DNA of 64,000 nt from Achromobacter sp. B7. Its GTDB lineage: Bacteria; Pseudomonadota; Gammaproteobacteria; Burkholderiales; Burkholderiaceae_B. How positions within the stretch are numbered: the stretch's first letter is position 1; each line of letters opens with the position of its first letter. A program made the translations under genes and the position numbers. This document shows, in pieces, positions 26,466-34,957 of the stretch. Below the pieces are notes generated by a model. That model saw only the letters and a program-made list of their open reading frames with translations, had not been told where the DNA came from and did no database searches. Location: contig NZ_CP032084.1 in NCBI RefSeq assembly GCF_003600685.1, forward strand, positions 5,952,001-6,016,000, in the 5' to 3' direction.

Positions 26466-27359
26466 ATGAACTGGAACTTCACCAAAATGCATGGCGCGGG
26501 CAACGACTTTGTCGTGCTCGACGGGGTCCGCCAGACCATCGAAATGACGCCCGAGCGTGCCCGAGCGCTGGGCGATCGGCACTTCGGCATCGGAGCCGAC
26601 CAGATCCTGCTGGTCGAACGGGCCACCCGCCCCGACGCGGATTTCCGCTATCGCATTTTCAATTCCGACGGCAGCGAAGTCGAACACTGCGGCAACGGCG
26701 CGCGCTGTTTTGTGCGCTTTGTGCACGAACAAGGGCTGTCCGACCGTAATCCGCTGCGCGCGGAAATCGCCACCGGCATCCTGGTGCTGGACGAAGGCGA
26801 CGACGAACAAGTCACGGTAGATATGGGCAGCACCCGGTTCGAACCCGAGGCCCTGCCATTCGACACCGCCGGCCTGCCTTCAACGCGCGAAGGCGAAGAC
26901 ACCCTCTGGGAACTTGAACTGGACGCCCCCGCTGGCGTGCCAAACAAAGTGTGGCTGTCGGCCGTGGCCATCTCGAACCCGCACGCGGTTCAGGTGGTGG
27001 ATAACGTGGACACCGCGCCCGTTTCCGTTCAAGGCCCGCTGATCGAAACCCACCCGCGCTTTGCCCGCCGCGTGAATGCGGGCTTCCTGCAAGTCATGGA
27101 CCGCCACAACGTCCGCCTGCGCGTTTTCGAGCGCGGCGCGGGCGAAACGCTGGCCTGCGGCACGGGCGCCTGCGCCGCCGTGGCAGCCGGCATCCGCCGT
27201 GGCCTGCTGGAATCGCCGGTGCGCGTGCAAACGCGCGGCGGCGTACTGACCGTTGCCTGGAATGGCGACCAACTGCGCATGACCGGCCCGGCCGAATCCG
27301 TGTTCACGGGGCAGGTCGACATCGACAAGCTCGTCTTCTCCATGGCGCTGAACCGCTGA
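26466..27359 (+). CDS. dapF: Diaminopimelate epimerase
   Basis: A 297-residue cytoplasmic enzyme converting LL- to meso-diaminopimelate for lysine and peptidoglycan synthesis. Both catalytic cysteines are present, Cys75 in EHCGNGARC and Cys231 in [11 protein letters not shown], and the N-terminus [17 protein letters not shown] is the family hallmark. The ATG at 26466 gives the standard start; an in-frame ATG six codons upstream lacks any support. It is somewhat longer than the E. coli enzyme (274) because of an insertion near residues 140-155. DUF484 follows after four bases. Confidence 0.97.
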   Translation: MNWNFTKMHGAGNDFVVLDGVRQTIEMTPERARALGDRHFGIGADQILLVERATRPDADFRYRIFNSDGSEVEHCGNGARCFVRFVHEQGLSDRNPLRAEIATGILVLDEGDDEQVTVDMGSTRFEPEALPFDTAGLPSTREGEDTLWELELDAPAGVPNKVWLSAVAISNPHAVQVVDNVDTAPVSVQGPLIETHPRFARRVNAGFLQVMDRHNVRLRVFERGAGETLACGTGACAAVAAGIRRGLLESPVRVQTRGGVLTVAWNGDQLRMTGPAESVFTGQVDIDKLVFSMALNR

Positions 27360-27363
27360 CCCT

Positions 27364-28041
27364 ATGACTGATACCGCTTTCACCGCCCAAGACATCGCCG
27401 CCTTCCTGCAAGACCACCCCGGCTTCTTTGACGAACACGCCGACGTGTTCGCCACCATGCAGGTGCCGCACCCGCATGGCTCTCGCGCCATCTCGCTGGG
27501 CGAACGCCAGATCCTGACCCTGCGCGAACGCAACCGCGAACTGGAATGGCGCTTGAACGAACTGGTGCGCAACGCCACCGCCAACGAAAGCATCGGCACG
27601 CATGTGGCCAAGTGGTGCAGCCGCCTGCTGTCTGAAAATGACGCGCAGCGCGTGCCCGGCGAAATCGCGCTGGGCCTGGCCGAACAATTCGACCTGAACC
27701 ACGTGGCGCTGCGCCTGTGGGATTTGTCCGAGTTGGCGCCCACCGGTTATGGCGAGCCCGTCTCGCAAGATGTGCGCACGTTCACCGACAGCCTGAAGAC
27801 GCCGTACTGCGGCACCGACACCGATTTCGAAGCGGTGGGCTGGCTGGACAGCAAGCCCAAGTCGCTGGCCCTGGTGCCCTTGCGCCTGGAAGCCGACGGC
27901 CCGGCCGTGGGCCTGTTGGTGCTGGGCTCCGACGACCCGGAACGCTTTACGCCCGAGATGGGCACGGCGTTTCTGGAATCCGTCGGCCAACTGGCATCGG
28001 CCGCGCTGCATCGCTTGAACCCGGCCTCGCCCAAGGCCTAG
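27364..28041 (+). CDS. DUF484 family protein (GAF-like)
   Basis: A 225-residue protein with the DUF484 N-terminus (DIAAFLQDHPGFFDEHADVF), a coiled-coil helix rich in Arg/Glu (RERNRELEWRLNELV), and a GAF-like C-terminal part ending VGQLASAALHRL. Function is not established; the family is regularly found between dapF and xerC, as here. It is coupled to dapF (four bases between stop and start). Confidence 0.92.
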   Translation: MTDTAFTAQDIAAFLQDHPGFFDEHADVFATMQVPHPHGSRAISLGERQILTLRERNRELEWRLNELVRNATANESIGTHVAKWCSRLLSENDAQRVPGEIALGLAEQFDLNHVALRLWDLSELAPTGYGEPVSQDVRTFTDSLKTPYCGTDTDFEAVGWLDSKPKSLALVPLRLEADGPAVGLLVLGSDDPERFTPEMGTAFLESVGQLASAALHRLNPASPKA

Positions 28042-28063
28042 CGCAACGCGACGGCGGGCGGAC

Positions 28064-29176
28064 ATGGACCAGAACTCGCACAACGCGCCCCCGCCCGGCA
28101 GTGCGCAGGACGGCGTCGATGCTGCCCCCGCGTCCGACAGCAAACGGTCCACCGTCGGCACCGTGCCTTCGCCCGACGGAGCAAGGGCAACCGCCGGCCC
28201 CTCGCAGCCCGACGCCGGCGACCAGGCGCTGCCCGAACCGATGCGCGCGTGGCTACGCCATCTGGAAACCAACCGCCGCTATTCCGTGCACACGCTGAGC
28301 GGCTATCAGCGTGAGCTGCACTTTCTGCACCAACTGGCCGACCGCGCCGGCCTGCCGCTGGACAAGATCGCCAACGGCCACATCCGCCAATTTGTCGCAC
28401 GCCTGCATGCCCAGGGTCGCGGGCCACGCAGCCTGGCGCGCACGCTGGCCGCCTGGCGCGGCTTCTACCAATGGTGGGCCCCCGCCGTCGACCTGGCCGG
28501 GAACCCCGTGGCCGGGGTACGCGCGCCCAAAGCGCCGCGTGGCCTGCCCAAAGCCTTGTCCGTAGAACAAACCCAAGCCCTGCTAGACCGCGCGCCCGCC
28601 AAAGTGGCCAACGAGCCCGTCGCGCTGCGCGACCAAGCCATGCTTGAACTGCTGTATTCCAGCGGGCTGCGCTTGTCAGAGCTGGTTGGGTTGGACTTGC
28701 GCTACACGCGCACCCCCGATTACGAATCCGCCGGCTGGTTGAAGCTGGAAGAAGCCGAGGTCGAAGTGCTGGGCAAAGGCGGCAAGCGCCGCTCGGTGCC
28801 GGTGGGGCAGGCAGCGATTGCCGCCTTGCAGAAATGGATTGCCGTGCGCCAGCAGCTGTCGCCGCCCCACCCGCTTATTCAGGACGCCTGCGCCTTGTTC
28901 CTGGGCGCGCGCGGCAAGCGCATTTCTCCCCGCGTCGTGCAACTGCAACTGGCGCAGATCGCCCAAACAGCGGGCCTGCCCACGCATGTGCATCCGCACG
29001 TGCTGCGCCACAGTTTCGCCAGCCATGTGCTGCAATCGGCGCAAGACCTGCGCGCCGTGCAGGAAATGCTGGGCCACGCCAATATCTCGACCACGCAGGT
29101 CTACACGCGCCTGGATTTCCAGCATCTGGCCAAGGCCTACGACCAGGCGCATCCGCGCGCGGGCCGCAAATCCTGA
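28064..29176 (+). CDS. xerC: Tyrosine recombinase XerC
   Basis: The XerC half of the XerCD recombinase that resolves chromosome dimers at dif. The core-binding SAM-like domain spans about residues 60-150 and the catalytic domain about 165-360. Arg203 (in GLRLSEL), the HPHVLRHSFASH box (His-x-x-Arg), GHANISTTQVY and the C-terminal nucleophile Tyr are present. At 370 residues it exceeds the usual 300 because of a low-complexity Pro/Ala/Asp-rich N-terminal tail of about 59 residues. A start at 28241 (Met60) would give the standard length, but no ribosome site is seen there. Confidence 0.93.
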   Translation: MDQNSHNAPPPGSAQDGVDAAPASDSKRSTVGTVPSPDGARATAGPSQPDAGDQALPEPMRAWLRHLETNRRYSVHTLSGYQRELHFLHQLADRAGLPLDKIANGHIRQFVARLHAQGRGPRSLARTLAAWRGFYQWWAPAVDLAGNPVAGVRAPKAPRGLPKALSVEQTQALLDRAPAKVANEPVALRDQAMLELLYSSGLRLSELVGLDLRYTRTPDYESAGWLKLEEAEVEVLGKGGKRRSVPVGQAAIAALQKWIAVRQQLSPPHPLIQDACALFLGARGKRISPRVVQLQLAQIAQTAGLPTHVHPHVLRHSFASHVLQSAQDLRAVQEMLGHANISTTQVYTRLDFQHLAKAYDQAHPRAGRKS

Positions 29177-29187
29177 ACGGCCGGGGC

Positions 29188-30444
29188 TTACCCGCCGCCC
29201 GCCAACATGCCGCCCAGCAGCATGACACCCAACAACAACACCGCCATCGCGGCCAGTGCCTCTACGCTGTAGCGCAATCGCGCCGCGCCCTTGCTGGACA
29301 AGCGCTGGCCGACGCGCGTGGCCGCGCCGCCGGCGGCTACCGCCAGGCAGGCCAGCGCCGCCACCGTCAAACCGGTGCCGGCGCCCATGGCCAGTGCCGA
29401 CGCCACGCCGGCCATAAAAAAGCCTTGCGACAACGCGAACACCAGCACGATCAACGCACCGCTGCACGGTCGCAGTCCCACGGCCAGAATGGCGGATGCG
29501 GCGCGACGCCAGCTCAAGCTGCCCGCCACCTGCTCAGGCGCGGGCACATGCGCATGTCCGCAACCGCAGTCGTCGTGATGATGATGGTGATGGTGATGTT
29601 GGTGGAGATGCGGCAACCCCACCGTCACGGACGCGGCGGACGCATACACCGGGATCGCATTCAACGCCGCAGCGCCCTTTGGCGAGGCGCCCTTTGGCGA
29701 GGCGCCCTTTGGCGGAGCGCCCTTTGGCGAGGCGCCCTTTGGCGGGGCGCCCTCCGGCGGGGCGCCCCTCGGCGGAGCGCCCCTCGGCGGCGATGCACCC
29801 GTCGTCAATCCGGCACCCGCCATTGGCACAGCGCGCTTGGACGTGGTCGCCCGAACCGTCCCCGCCACCGCCCCTTGGCGCCTGCCTGGCAGCAGCGGCC
29901 GAATCGCCTTGATCCAGACCAGCCACGCGCCCAACAACGTCACCAGCGCATACGACGCCAGCTCAAGCCAACGCGTCGCCTGGTTCATCGTGGCGGCGGT
30001 GGCGTTGAACACCAGCGCCAACACCGCGACCAACACAATCGCCACCAGCGCCTGGATCAATGCGGACGCCAGCGCCAGCAGCGCGCCGTTGCGCGCCGTC
30101 TGCCGATTGGCCAGCACGTAGGAAGAAATCACGGCTTTGCCGTGGCCGGGGCCCAGCGCGTGGAACACGCCGTAGGCAAACGACAGGCCGATCAACGTCC
30201 AGGCCGCGCCGCCATCGGCCTGCCAGGCGCGCGCCGCGCCCGTCAGTTGACGGTAGAAATGGCTTTGCCAGACAGACACCTGACCGAAGAAATTGGCCAG
30301 CCAGCCGGGGCCGCCCATGCCCGCCCCACTTTCCGGCACGCCGAAAGGATGCGCGCCCTGCGCCGCCGCCGCGCTCATGCCGCCAAGCAGCAGCAGCAAC
30401 GCGAACCCCAGCACAGCGCCGCCACGGGACAACGCTAGGGGCAT
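29188..30444 (-). CDS. NicO-family metal transporter (nickel/cobalt permease-like) with repeat and His-rich loop
   Basis: A 418-residue protein with an N-terminal signal or anchor (MPLALSRGGAVLG...) and about six to seven membrane segments. It shows NicO/RcnA-type features: the HALGPGHGKAVISSY helix and a second copy of the helix theme, AVGLRPCSGALIVLVFAL. The central cytoplasmic or periplasmic loop contains eight pentapeptide repeats of the type GAPPK/GASPK and then a His tract with DDCGCGHAH. Context (DUF1007 partner, znuABC, zur) suggests zinc rather than nickel as substrate. The start at 30444 overlaps the DUF1007 stop by 10 bases. The direction of transport is not settled. Confidence 0.82.
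   Translation of the reverse strand: MPLALSRGGAVLGFALLLLLGGMSAAAAQGAHPFGVPESGAGMGGPGWLANFFGQVSVWQSHFYRQLTGAARAWQADGGAAWTLIGLSFAYGVFHALGPGHGKAVISSYVLANRQTARNGALLALASALIQALVAIVLVAVLALVFNATAATMNQATRWLELASYALVTLLGAWLVWIKAIRPLLPGRRQGAVAGTVRATTSKRAVPMAGAGLTTGASPPRGAPPRGAPPEGAPPKGASPKGAPPKGASPKGASPKGAAALNAIPVYASAASVTVGLPHLHQHHHHHHHHDDCGCGHAHVPAPEQVAGSLSWRRAASAILAVGLRPCSGALIVLVFALSQGFFMAGVASALAMGAGTGLTVAALACLAVAAGGAATRVGQRLSSKGAARLRYSVEALAAMAVLLLGVMLLGGMLAGGG
29673..29792. repeat. Eight tandem copies of a 15-bp unit inside the NicO-family gene
   Basis: The unit CGCCCTTTGGCGAGG (with a few substitutions, mostly in the last three copies) repeats eight times from 29673 to 29792. Being 15 bp, it keeps the frame and encodes a pentapeptide GA(P/S)PK-type linker on the minus strand. 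The first copies are nearly identical and the later ones diverge, a pattern of recent expansion at one end. Confidence 0.93.
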
Positions 30445-31118
30445 TGCACCTCGATGCGGTGCGTCAGCCCTTTGGTGATGGCAAAAAGTTCGTCCGGCAG
30501 TGCCTCCGGATCGGCCGGGATTGCGGCCAATTGCTGCATGGTCTTCCAATCCAGTTCCTTGGGCTTGCGATAGTCGGATGTGCAGGCCGACGCCTGCGGG
30601 CCGGCCAGCGACACCGCGCCTTTCTCGTCGAAGGCGTAAGCGACGAAATAGGTAGGGTCGTAAATGTCCACTCGCGCGCCCTCGGGGCCGATGGGCATCG
30701 GGCTCGCCAGCGGCAAGGTGAACGACAGCGTCAGGCGCGTCGTCTTCGGGTTCCAGTCGACACGCGCATCGCGCGGCGCCGCGAACGTAGCGGTCTGCCC
30801 GCCCACCGTGACGCGAGTGAAGTAGTGCGAGATAGGTTCACCCAAGGACCTCATCCAGTCGTCGGCCATGCCCTTCAAGGTGGCGGCGGGCAAGGCGCCG
30901 CCCTTGCCCTTGGCCATGCCCTGCGTGGCGTAAGCGCCGAACATTTCGTCAAACAGCCATACCTGGCGCACGGCGGTAACGCGCTGCTGCGCGTCGATGT
31001 CGACCACCGCCCGCGCATCGATCCACATGTGCGGATGCGCGCTGGCGGAGCCGGCCACCAGCATGGCCGTCGCGGCGGTCAGGGCTGCAAGGCCGCGGCA
31101 AGCTGACGTACGTTCCAT
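30435..31118 (-). CDS. DUF1007 family periplasmic protein
   Basis: A 227-residue protein with a signal peptide ending at SASA, then the motif HPHMWIDARAVV that defines DUF1007. His residues right at the mature N-terminus are likely to bind a metal. DUF1007 proteins are regular partners of NicO-family permeases, and the two genes overlap here by 10 bases. Its own 5' end overlaps the znuA 3' end by 40 bases; the ATG at 31118 is kept because a shorter start would lose the signal peptide. The likely role is periplasmic metal handling in the zinc regulon (inferred). Confidence 0.85.
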   Translation of the reverse strand: MERTSACRGLAALTAATAMLVAGSASAHPHMWIDARAVVDIDAQQRVTAVRQVWLFDEMFGAYATQGMAKGKGGALPAATLKGMADDWMRSLGEPISHYFTRVTVGGQTATFAAPRDARVDWNPKTTRLTLSFTLPLASPMPIGPEGARVDIYDPTYFVAYAFDEKGAVSLAGPQASACTSDYRKPKELDWKTMQQLAAIPADPEALPDELFAITKGLTHRIEVQCP

Positions 31119-32071
31119 TCAAACATTTCCATATAGGTCGCGCCGGGCTGTCCGGGCTTGGACAGGGCGTCGGAATAAAGCGTACCACCCACCTTGGCGC
31201 CCGTTTCCCGTGCAATCTGCTGCACAAGTTTGGGGCTGGAGATGTTCTCGACGAACACCGCGGGCACCTTGTCGCGCTTGACCTGTTCGATGATGCGGGC
31301 CACTTCGCCGGCCGACGGTTCGGCGTCCGTCGACACTCCCATCGCGGGGATGAACGACACGCCGTAGGCGTCGCCAAAATACCCGAACGCGTCATGCGAC
31401 GTCACCACCTTGCGGCGGTCGGCGGCAATGGCGGCAAACGTCTTCTTGGCCGAGGCGTCCAGCGCTTGCAGGCGGGCGATATAGGCGGCCGCGCGCTGAC
31501 GATAGGCGTCGGCATGGGCAGGGTCGGCGGCGGCCAGGCCGTCGGCCACGTTGCGCGCATAGATCACGCCGTTGGCCAGGCTTTGCCATGCATGCGGATC
31601 GGCGTCGCCGTGATGATGATGGCCATCGCCATCGCCACCGCCATCGCCGTGGTCGTGGTCGTGGTCATGATCGTGTTCAGCGTGCTTATGGTCGCCGCCC
31701 ACCTGCGCGAACTTGCGCGGCGTGACGCCCTGTGAGGCCACGACCGTCTTGCCGGCAAAGCCCGACGCCTTCGTCAACTTCGGCAGCCAGGTCTCGAAAT
31801 CCAGCCCGTTCACAAACAGCACCTGCGCAGCGGACAGCTTTTTTGCGTCGCCCGGCGTGGGTTCATATTCGTGCGCATCGCCGTCAGGCCCCACCAATGT
31901 CGTCAAGCTGACATCGTCGCCCCCCACTTCGCGAACAATGTCGCCCAGGATGGAAAAGCTGGCCACGGCCTTGAGCGGTTCCGCGGCGTGCGCTGCGCCA
32001 AGGACAGCCGACAGGCACAGGCCCGCGACAGTCAACAGGGCGCGGCGGCGCGACGGCAGAATGGAACGCAT
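31079..32071 (-). CDS. znuA: Zinc ABC transporter substrate-binding protein ZnuA
   Basis: A 330-residue periplasmic protein of the cluster A-I metal-binding family. The signal peptide ([17 protein letters not shown]... to AHAAEP) is followed by FSILGDIVREVGGD and the first ligand His in HEYEPTPGD. Then comes a long His/Asp loop (about residues 135-165) typical of zinc rather than manganese members, then DPHAWQS and HDAFGYFGDAYG. The ATG at 32071 has AAGGAG seven bases upstream on the minus strand; an earlier ATG is inside a GC-rich non-conserved extension. It is third of the cistrons after znuC and znuB. Confidence 0.95.
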   Translation of the reverse strand: MRSILPSRRRALLTVAGLCLSAVLGAAHAAEPLKAVASFSILGDIVREVGGDDVSLTTLVGPDGDAHEYEPTPGDAKKLSAAQVLFVNGLDFETWLPKLTKASGFAGKTVVASQGVTPRKFAQVGGDHKHAEHDHDHDHDHGDGGGDGDGHHHHGDADPHAWQSLANGVIYARNVADGLAAADPAHADAYRQRAAAYIARLQALDASAKKTFAAIAADRRKVVTSHDAFGYFGDAYGVSFIPAMGVSTDAEPSAGEVARIIEQVKRDKVPAVFVENISSPKLVQQIARETGAKVGGTLYSDALSKPGQPGATYMEMFEWNVRQLAAALQP

Positions 32072-32090
32072 GGCGAATCTCCTTGTGAAC

Positions 32091-32957
32091 TCAGGCTTGG
32101 CGCGTGCGGCGCGGTGCCCGCAGCAGCCCCCCTTGCGGGCCGCCAACGATGGAAAGCAGATAACAGGCGCCCGCCGCCAGGATGATCGACGGCGAGGCGG
32201 GTACGTTGAAGTGGTAGGACACGAGCAAACCGCTGATGGAGGCCAGCACGCCGAAGCCGGCCGCCAACGGAATCTGCCGGGCAGCCGAGCGCACCCAGAA
32301 TCGGGCGGCGGCGGCGGGCAGCATCATGATGCCGACGACCATCAAGGTGCCCAGCACCTGGAAACCCGCCACCAGATTCACCACCACCAGCACCAGGAAC
32401 CCCATATGGACCCAGCCACCCCCGCCGCCACTGGCGCGCAGGAACCCGGGGTCCAGGCATTCGGCCACCAGCAGGCGGTAGATGGCGGCCAGCACCAGCA
32501 AGGTCACGCTGGCCGTGATGGTCACCAGCAGCAGCGAGGCATCGTCCAGCCCCAGCACCGTGCCGAACAGCACGTGCAGCAAGTCCATGTTCGAGCCGCG
32601 CAGGGACACCAGCAGTACGCCCAGCCCCAGCGATATCAAATAGAAAGCGGCAAAGCTGGCGTCTTCACGCAGCGGAGTCAGGCGCGCCACCAGGCCCGCC
32701 AGCAAGGCGACGGCCAGGCCGGTGACGATGCCGCCCAGCATCATGGCGCCCAGCGACAAGCCGGACAGCAGAAAGCCCGCCGCCACCCCCGGCAGGATCG
32801 CGTGCGACATCGCGTCGCCCATCAGGCTCATGCGCCGCAGCACCAGGAACACGCCCAAAGGCGCGGCCCCCAGCGACAAGGCACACGCCCCCGCCAGCGC
32901 GCGCCGCATGAATCCATAATCCATGAAGGGCGAAAGCACCCATTGCGCCAGACTCAT
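32091..32957 (-). CDS. znuB: Zinc ABC transporter permease ZnuB
   Basis: A 288-residue inner-membrane permease of the ABC-3 family with eight to nine hydrophobic segments. Typical pieces are FMRRALAGACALSLGAAPLGVFLVLRRMSLMGDAMSHAILPGVAAGFLL at the N-terminus (the MGDAxSHAxLPG motif) and NLVAGFQVLGTLMVVGIMMLPAA. The ATG at 32957 overlaps the znuC stop by four bases, which fixes the start and implies coupled translation. Confidence 0.95.
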   Translation of the reverse strand: MSLAQWVLSPFMDYGFMRRALAGACALSLGAAPLGVFLVLRRMSLMGDAMSHAILPGVAAGFLLSGLSLGAMMLGGIVTGLAVALLAGLVARLTPLREDASFAAFYLISLGLGVLLVSLRGSNMDLLHVLFGTVLGLDDASLLLVTITASVTLLVLAAIYRLLVAECLDPGFLRASGGGGGWVHMGFLVLVVVNLVAGFQVLGTLMVVGIMMLPAAAARFWVRSAARQIPLAAGFGVLASISGLLVSYHFNVPASPSIILAAGACYLLSIVGGPQGGLLRAPRRTRQA

Positions 32958-33676
32958 TGGTAGGCCCTCGCGTGCCACTGGCGCGCCATTTTCAGATTTG
33001 CGTCGCTTAGCGCGGTCGCGGTGTCGCCCCACGAGACCACAGAGCCCGACAGCAGCAAGGATTCCGGGAAGTGGCCGCGCACCAGATCCAGGTCATGCAG
33101 CACCGCGATAACCGTGCGGCCCTGGCCATGCAGCCCGCATAGCAGGGCCATCAGGTCGTCGGCGGTATGGCTGTCGACAGCGGCGAAGGGTTCGTCCAGC
33201 AGCAGCACGGGCGCATCCTGCACCAGCATCCGCGCAAACAAGGTGCGCTGCATCTGCCCGCCCGACAAAGTGTCCACGCCGCGCCCGGCCGCATCGGCCA
33301 GACCGACGGTTTCCAGCGCGTGCATGCAGCGGTCAAGCTCGTCGGCGGGAAAGCGTCGCCAGGCGCCGACCCGGCGCCATGCGCCCATGGCCACCAGGTC
33401 CAGCACCGTCACGGGAAACGCCCGGTCCAGTTCAGCCGCCTGCGGCAACCACGCCAGTTCGGAACGCCCGGCCCCGCTGATGCGCACGCTGCCCGTCATG
33501 GGACGCAGCACCCCCATGATTCCCTTGATCAGCGTCGACTTGCCGGCGCCGTTGGGTCCGACCACCGCCGTCATCCCGCCGGCGGCGAAGCGGCCCGACA
33601 CGGCCTTCAGCGCGGGATGCCCGTGCCAGCCGAAGGACGCCTCGGACAGTTCGATCGTGACCGGCGCCACGCTCAT
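32954..33676 (-). CDS. znuC: Zinc ABC transporter ATP-binding protein ZnuC
   Basis: A 240-residue ATPase with Walker A GPNGAGKS at 40-47, signature LSGGQ at 137-141, Walker B with LLLDEPF, and the HD switch in AVLHDLDLV. It drives ZnuB. The ATG at 33676 makes a four-base ATGA overlap with the stop of the small upstream membrane protein; longer in-frame starts would run through that gene and are rejected. Confidence 0.94.
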   Translation of the reverse strand: MSVAPVTIELSEASFGWHGHPALKAVSGRFAAGGMTAVVGPNGAGKSTLIKGIMGVLRPMTGSVRISGAGRSELAWLPQAAELDRAFPVTVLDLVAMGAWRRVGAWRRFPADELDRCMHALETVGLADAAGRGVDTLSGGQMQRTLFARMLVQDAPVLLLDEPFAAVDSHTADDLMALLCGLHGQGRTVIAVLHDLDLVRGHFPESLLLSGSVVSWGDTATALSDANLKMARQWHARAYQ

Positions 33677-33843
33677 CGCGGCCACCAATCCAGCGCCCAG
33701 CCCGTCAACACCCACAGCAAGGTTGCAGCCACCAACGCGGCCGCCATGCGGCGCCAGGCCGACACCAGGAATGCAGAGCGAGGAGGGTTGCCGTGCCGCG
33801 GCGCGGTGCCGGACCGTGCGGGCAGAAGCGTGAAGTGAGACAT
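33673..33843 (-). CDS. Small predicted membrane protein, first gene of the zinc operon
   Basis: A 56-residue frame (ATG at 33843) with a basic N-terminal half and one hydrophobic segment near residues 33-50 (MAAALVAATLLWVLTGWAL), ending in DWWPR. Its TGA overlaps the znuC ATG by four bases, the same arrangement as znuC with znuB, which argues that it is translated. No clear ribosome site precedes the ATG. I recognise no family. A membrane-embedded helper or regulator of ZnuB is one possibility; a leader peptide that couples translation to znuC is another. Confidence 0.55.
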   Translation of the reverse strand: MSHFTLLPARSGTAPRHGNPPRSAFLVSAWRRMAAALVAATLLWVLTGWALDWWPR

Positions 33844-33888
33844 GGGAAAGCGCAAACACCACAAAGGACAAGCCGAAATCAAAGCAAT

Positions 33889-33907
33889 GCGCCGCGAGAT
33901 GCGGCGC
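33889..33907. other. Short inverted repeat in the leader of the zinc operon
   Basis: GCGCCGC at 33889-33895 and GCGGCGC at 33901-33907 are separated by GAGAT. It lies between the Zur-box-like element and the first small gene and would form a compact hairpin in the 5' untranslated RNA. No T-run follows on either strand. Confidence 0.45.
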
Positions 33908-33922
33908 TTGCGATTTTTACAA

Positions 33923-33937
33923 TGTTATATCATAACT
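33923..33937. promoter_or_regulatory. Zur-box-like operator between zur and the znu operon
   Basis: TGTTATATCATAACT contains the inverted repeat GTTAT/ATAAC (33924-33928 and 33932-33936) and fits the AT-rich core of proteobacterial Zur boxes. On the minus strand it includes a TATGAT that could be the -10 element of the znu operon. It lies 80 bases upstream of the small first gene and about 105 bases upstream of zur, so Zur could repress both directions when zinc is plentiful. Confidence 0.72.
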
Positions 33938-34042
33938 AAATCTGCTTGATTCCGGGAGCGCTGCCCGCATATACGACTTTTCTGCTACCTTCCAGGCATC
34001 TCGCGCGCGTCGCGCGCGTCTTTCATTCAGATAAAGTCCGCC

Positions 34043-34546
34043 ATGCCCGCTCCGCCCCGCCCCCCCCGCAGCGACACCGTAGGCGCCCAGCTCAGCGTCG
34101 CCGAGACGCTGTGCGAGCAGCGCGGACGCCGCCTGACGCCCATCCGCCGCAAGGTGCTGGAACTGCTGCTGCGCCATGGGCGCAGCCTAAAGGCGTACGA
34201 GCTGCTGGACGCGATGCGCGAAGTGCACCCCGGCGCCGCGCCCCCCACCGTGTACCGCGCGTTGGACTTCCTGATGGATGAAGGGCTGATCCACCGGCTG
34301 GACGCAGTCAACGCCTGGAGCGCCTGCCACGACGCCGGCGGCGCGCCCCACGACCTGCTGGTGGTGTGCACCGGTTGCGGCGCGGTGGCCGAAGTGTCCG
34401 ACCCCGCCATGAGCCGCCAACTGGCCGAACGCGTCGCCCAAACGGGCTACGCCCTGGCCACACAAGAAACCGAGATCCGGGCGCTCTGTCCCCAATGCCA
34501 GCAAAAGCAACCCGCTGACGCCGGCCATCATCACCACCACCATTGA
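34043..34546 (+). CDS. zur: Fur-family zinc uptake regulator Zur
   Basis: A 167-residue metalloregulator. The winged helix spans about residues 25-85 (RRLTPIRRKVLELL and PPTVYRALDFLMDEGLIHRL). The C-terminal dimer domain has two CxxC structural-zinc pairs (CTGC and CPQC) and HD/HE-type ligands. Position next to znuCBA, divergent across a Zur-like box, identifies it as Zur rather than Fur. The protein ends in six consecutive His residues followed by the stop; this is native sequence, not a tag. Confidence 0.93.
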   Translation: MPAPPRPPRSDTVGAQLSVAETLCEQRGRRLTPIRRKVLELLLRHGRSLKAYELLDAMREVHPGAAPPTVYRALDFLMDEGLIHRLDAVNAWSACHDAGGAPHDLLVVCTGCGAVAEVSDPAMSRQLAERVAQTGYALATQETEIRALCPQCQQKQPADAGHHHHHH

Positions 34547-34957
34547 ACCGGCTGCGGCGCGGCGCCCGCGCCGCCATGCCGCGCTGCCCACGTCTGCCCG
34601 CCCGTGTCCGTGGCGACGTTGCCAGGCCCCCGCTTGCCGAAACGCCAATTTGCCAGGCACCGGACAAGGGCCGGTCGCGACCAAGTCGCACCGACTCTTG
34701 AAATCCGGAAAACCGCCCCAAAATAGTGATATCGCCGGGTACTTTCCAGGCTACAGACGCGATCCGGCGGGCTTCGGCCCCTGGGTTGACCCGGGGTTTG
34801 CCCCCTGCCCCCGACTGTGCTGTAATCCTGCGTCCGGCCGCTGTTGGCGGCCCACGCAGCCTGTGGCAAACACCATCCTGCACGGGGCAAAACACCCTGT
34901 CAGGGCCTGTGTTGAATGCCTAGACTTCAGCCTTGACTTCACGCTAGCAGCTTCGCC
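34547..34957. other. 411-base intergenic region between zur and the COG0523 GTPase gene
   Basis: Just after zur there is a GC-only inverted repeat (GCGGCGCGG at 34554-34562, complement at 34566-34574, 3-base loop) without a T-run, so it is a doubtful terminator. The rest shows no convincing gene. The only possible promoter-like pieces are TTGACC near 34783 and TTGACT near 34932, neither with a good -10 at the usual spacing. No Zur-box-like palindrome was found ahead of the GTPase gene. Confidence 0.5.

Noticed and set aside
29673..29792. CRISPR-like or promoter repeat
   Set aside because: In-frame 15-bp coding repeat without spacers.
34043..34546. Cloning His tag on Zur
   Set aside because: The His codons are part of continuous chromosomal sequence with native stop and downstream DNA; no vector sequence.
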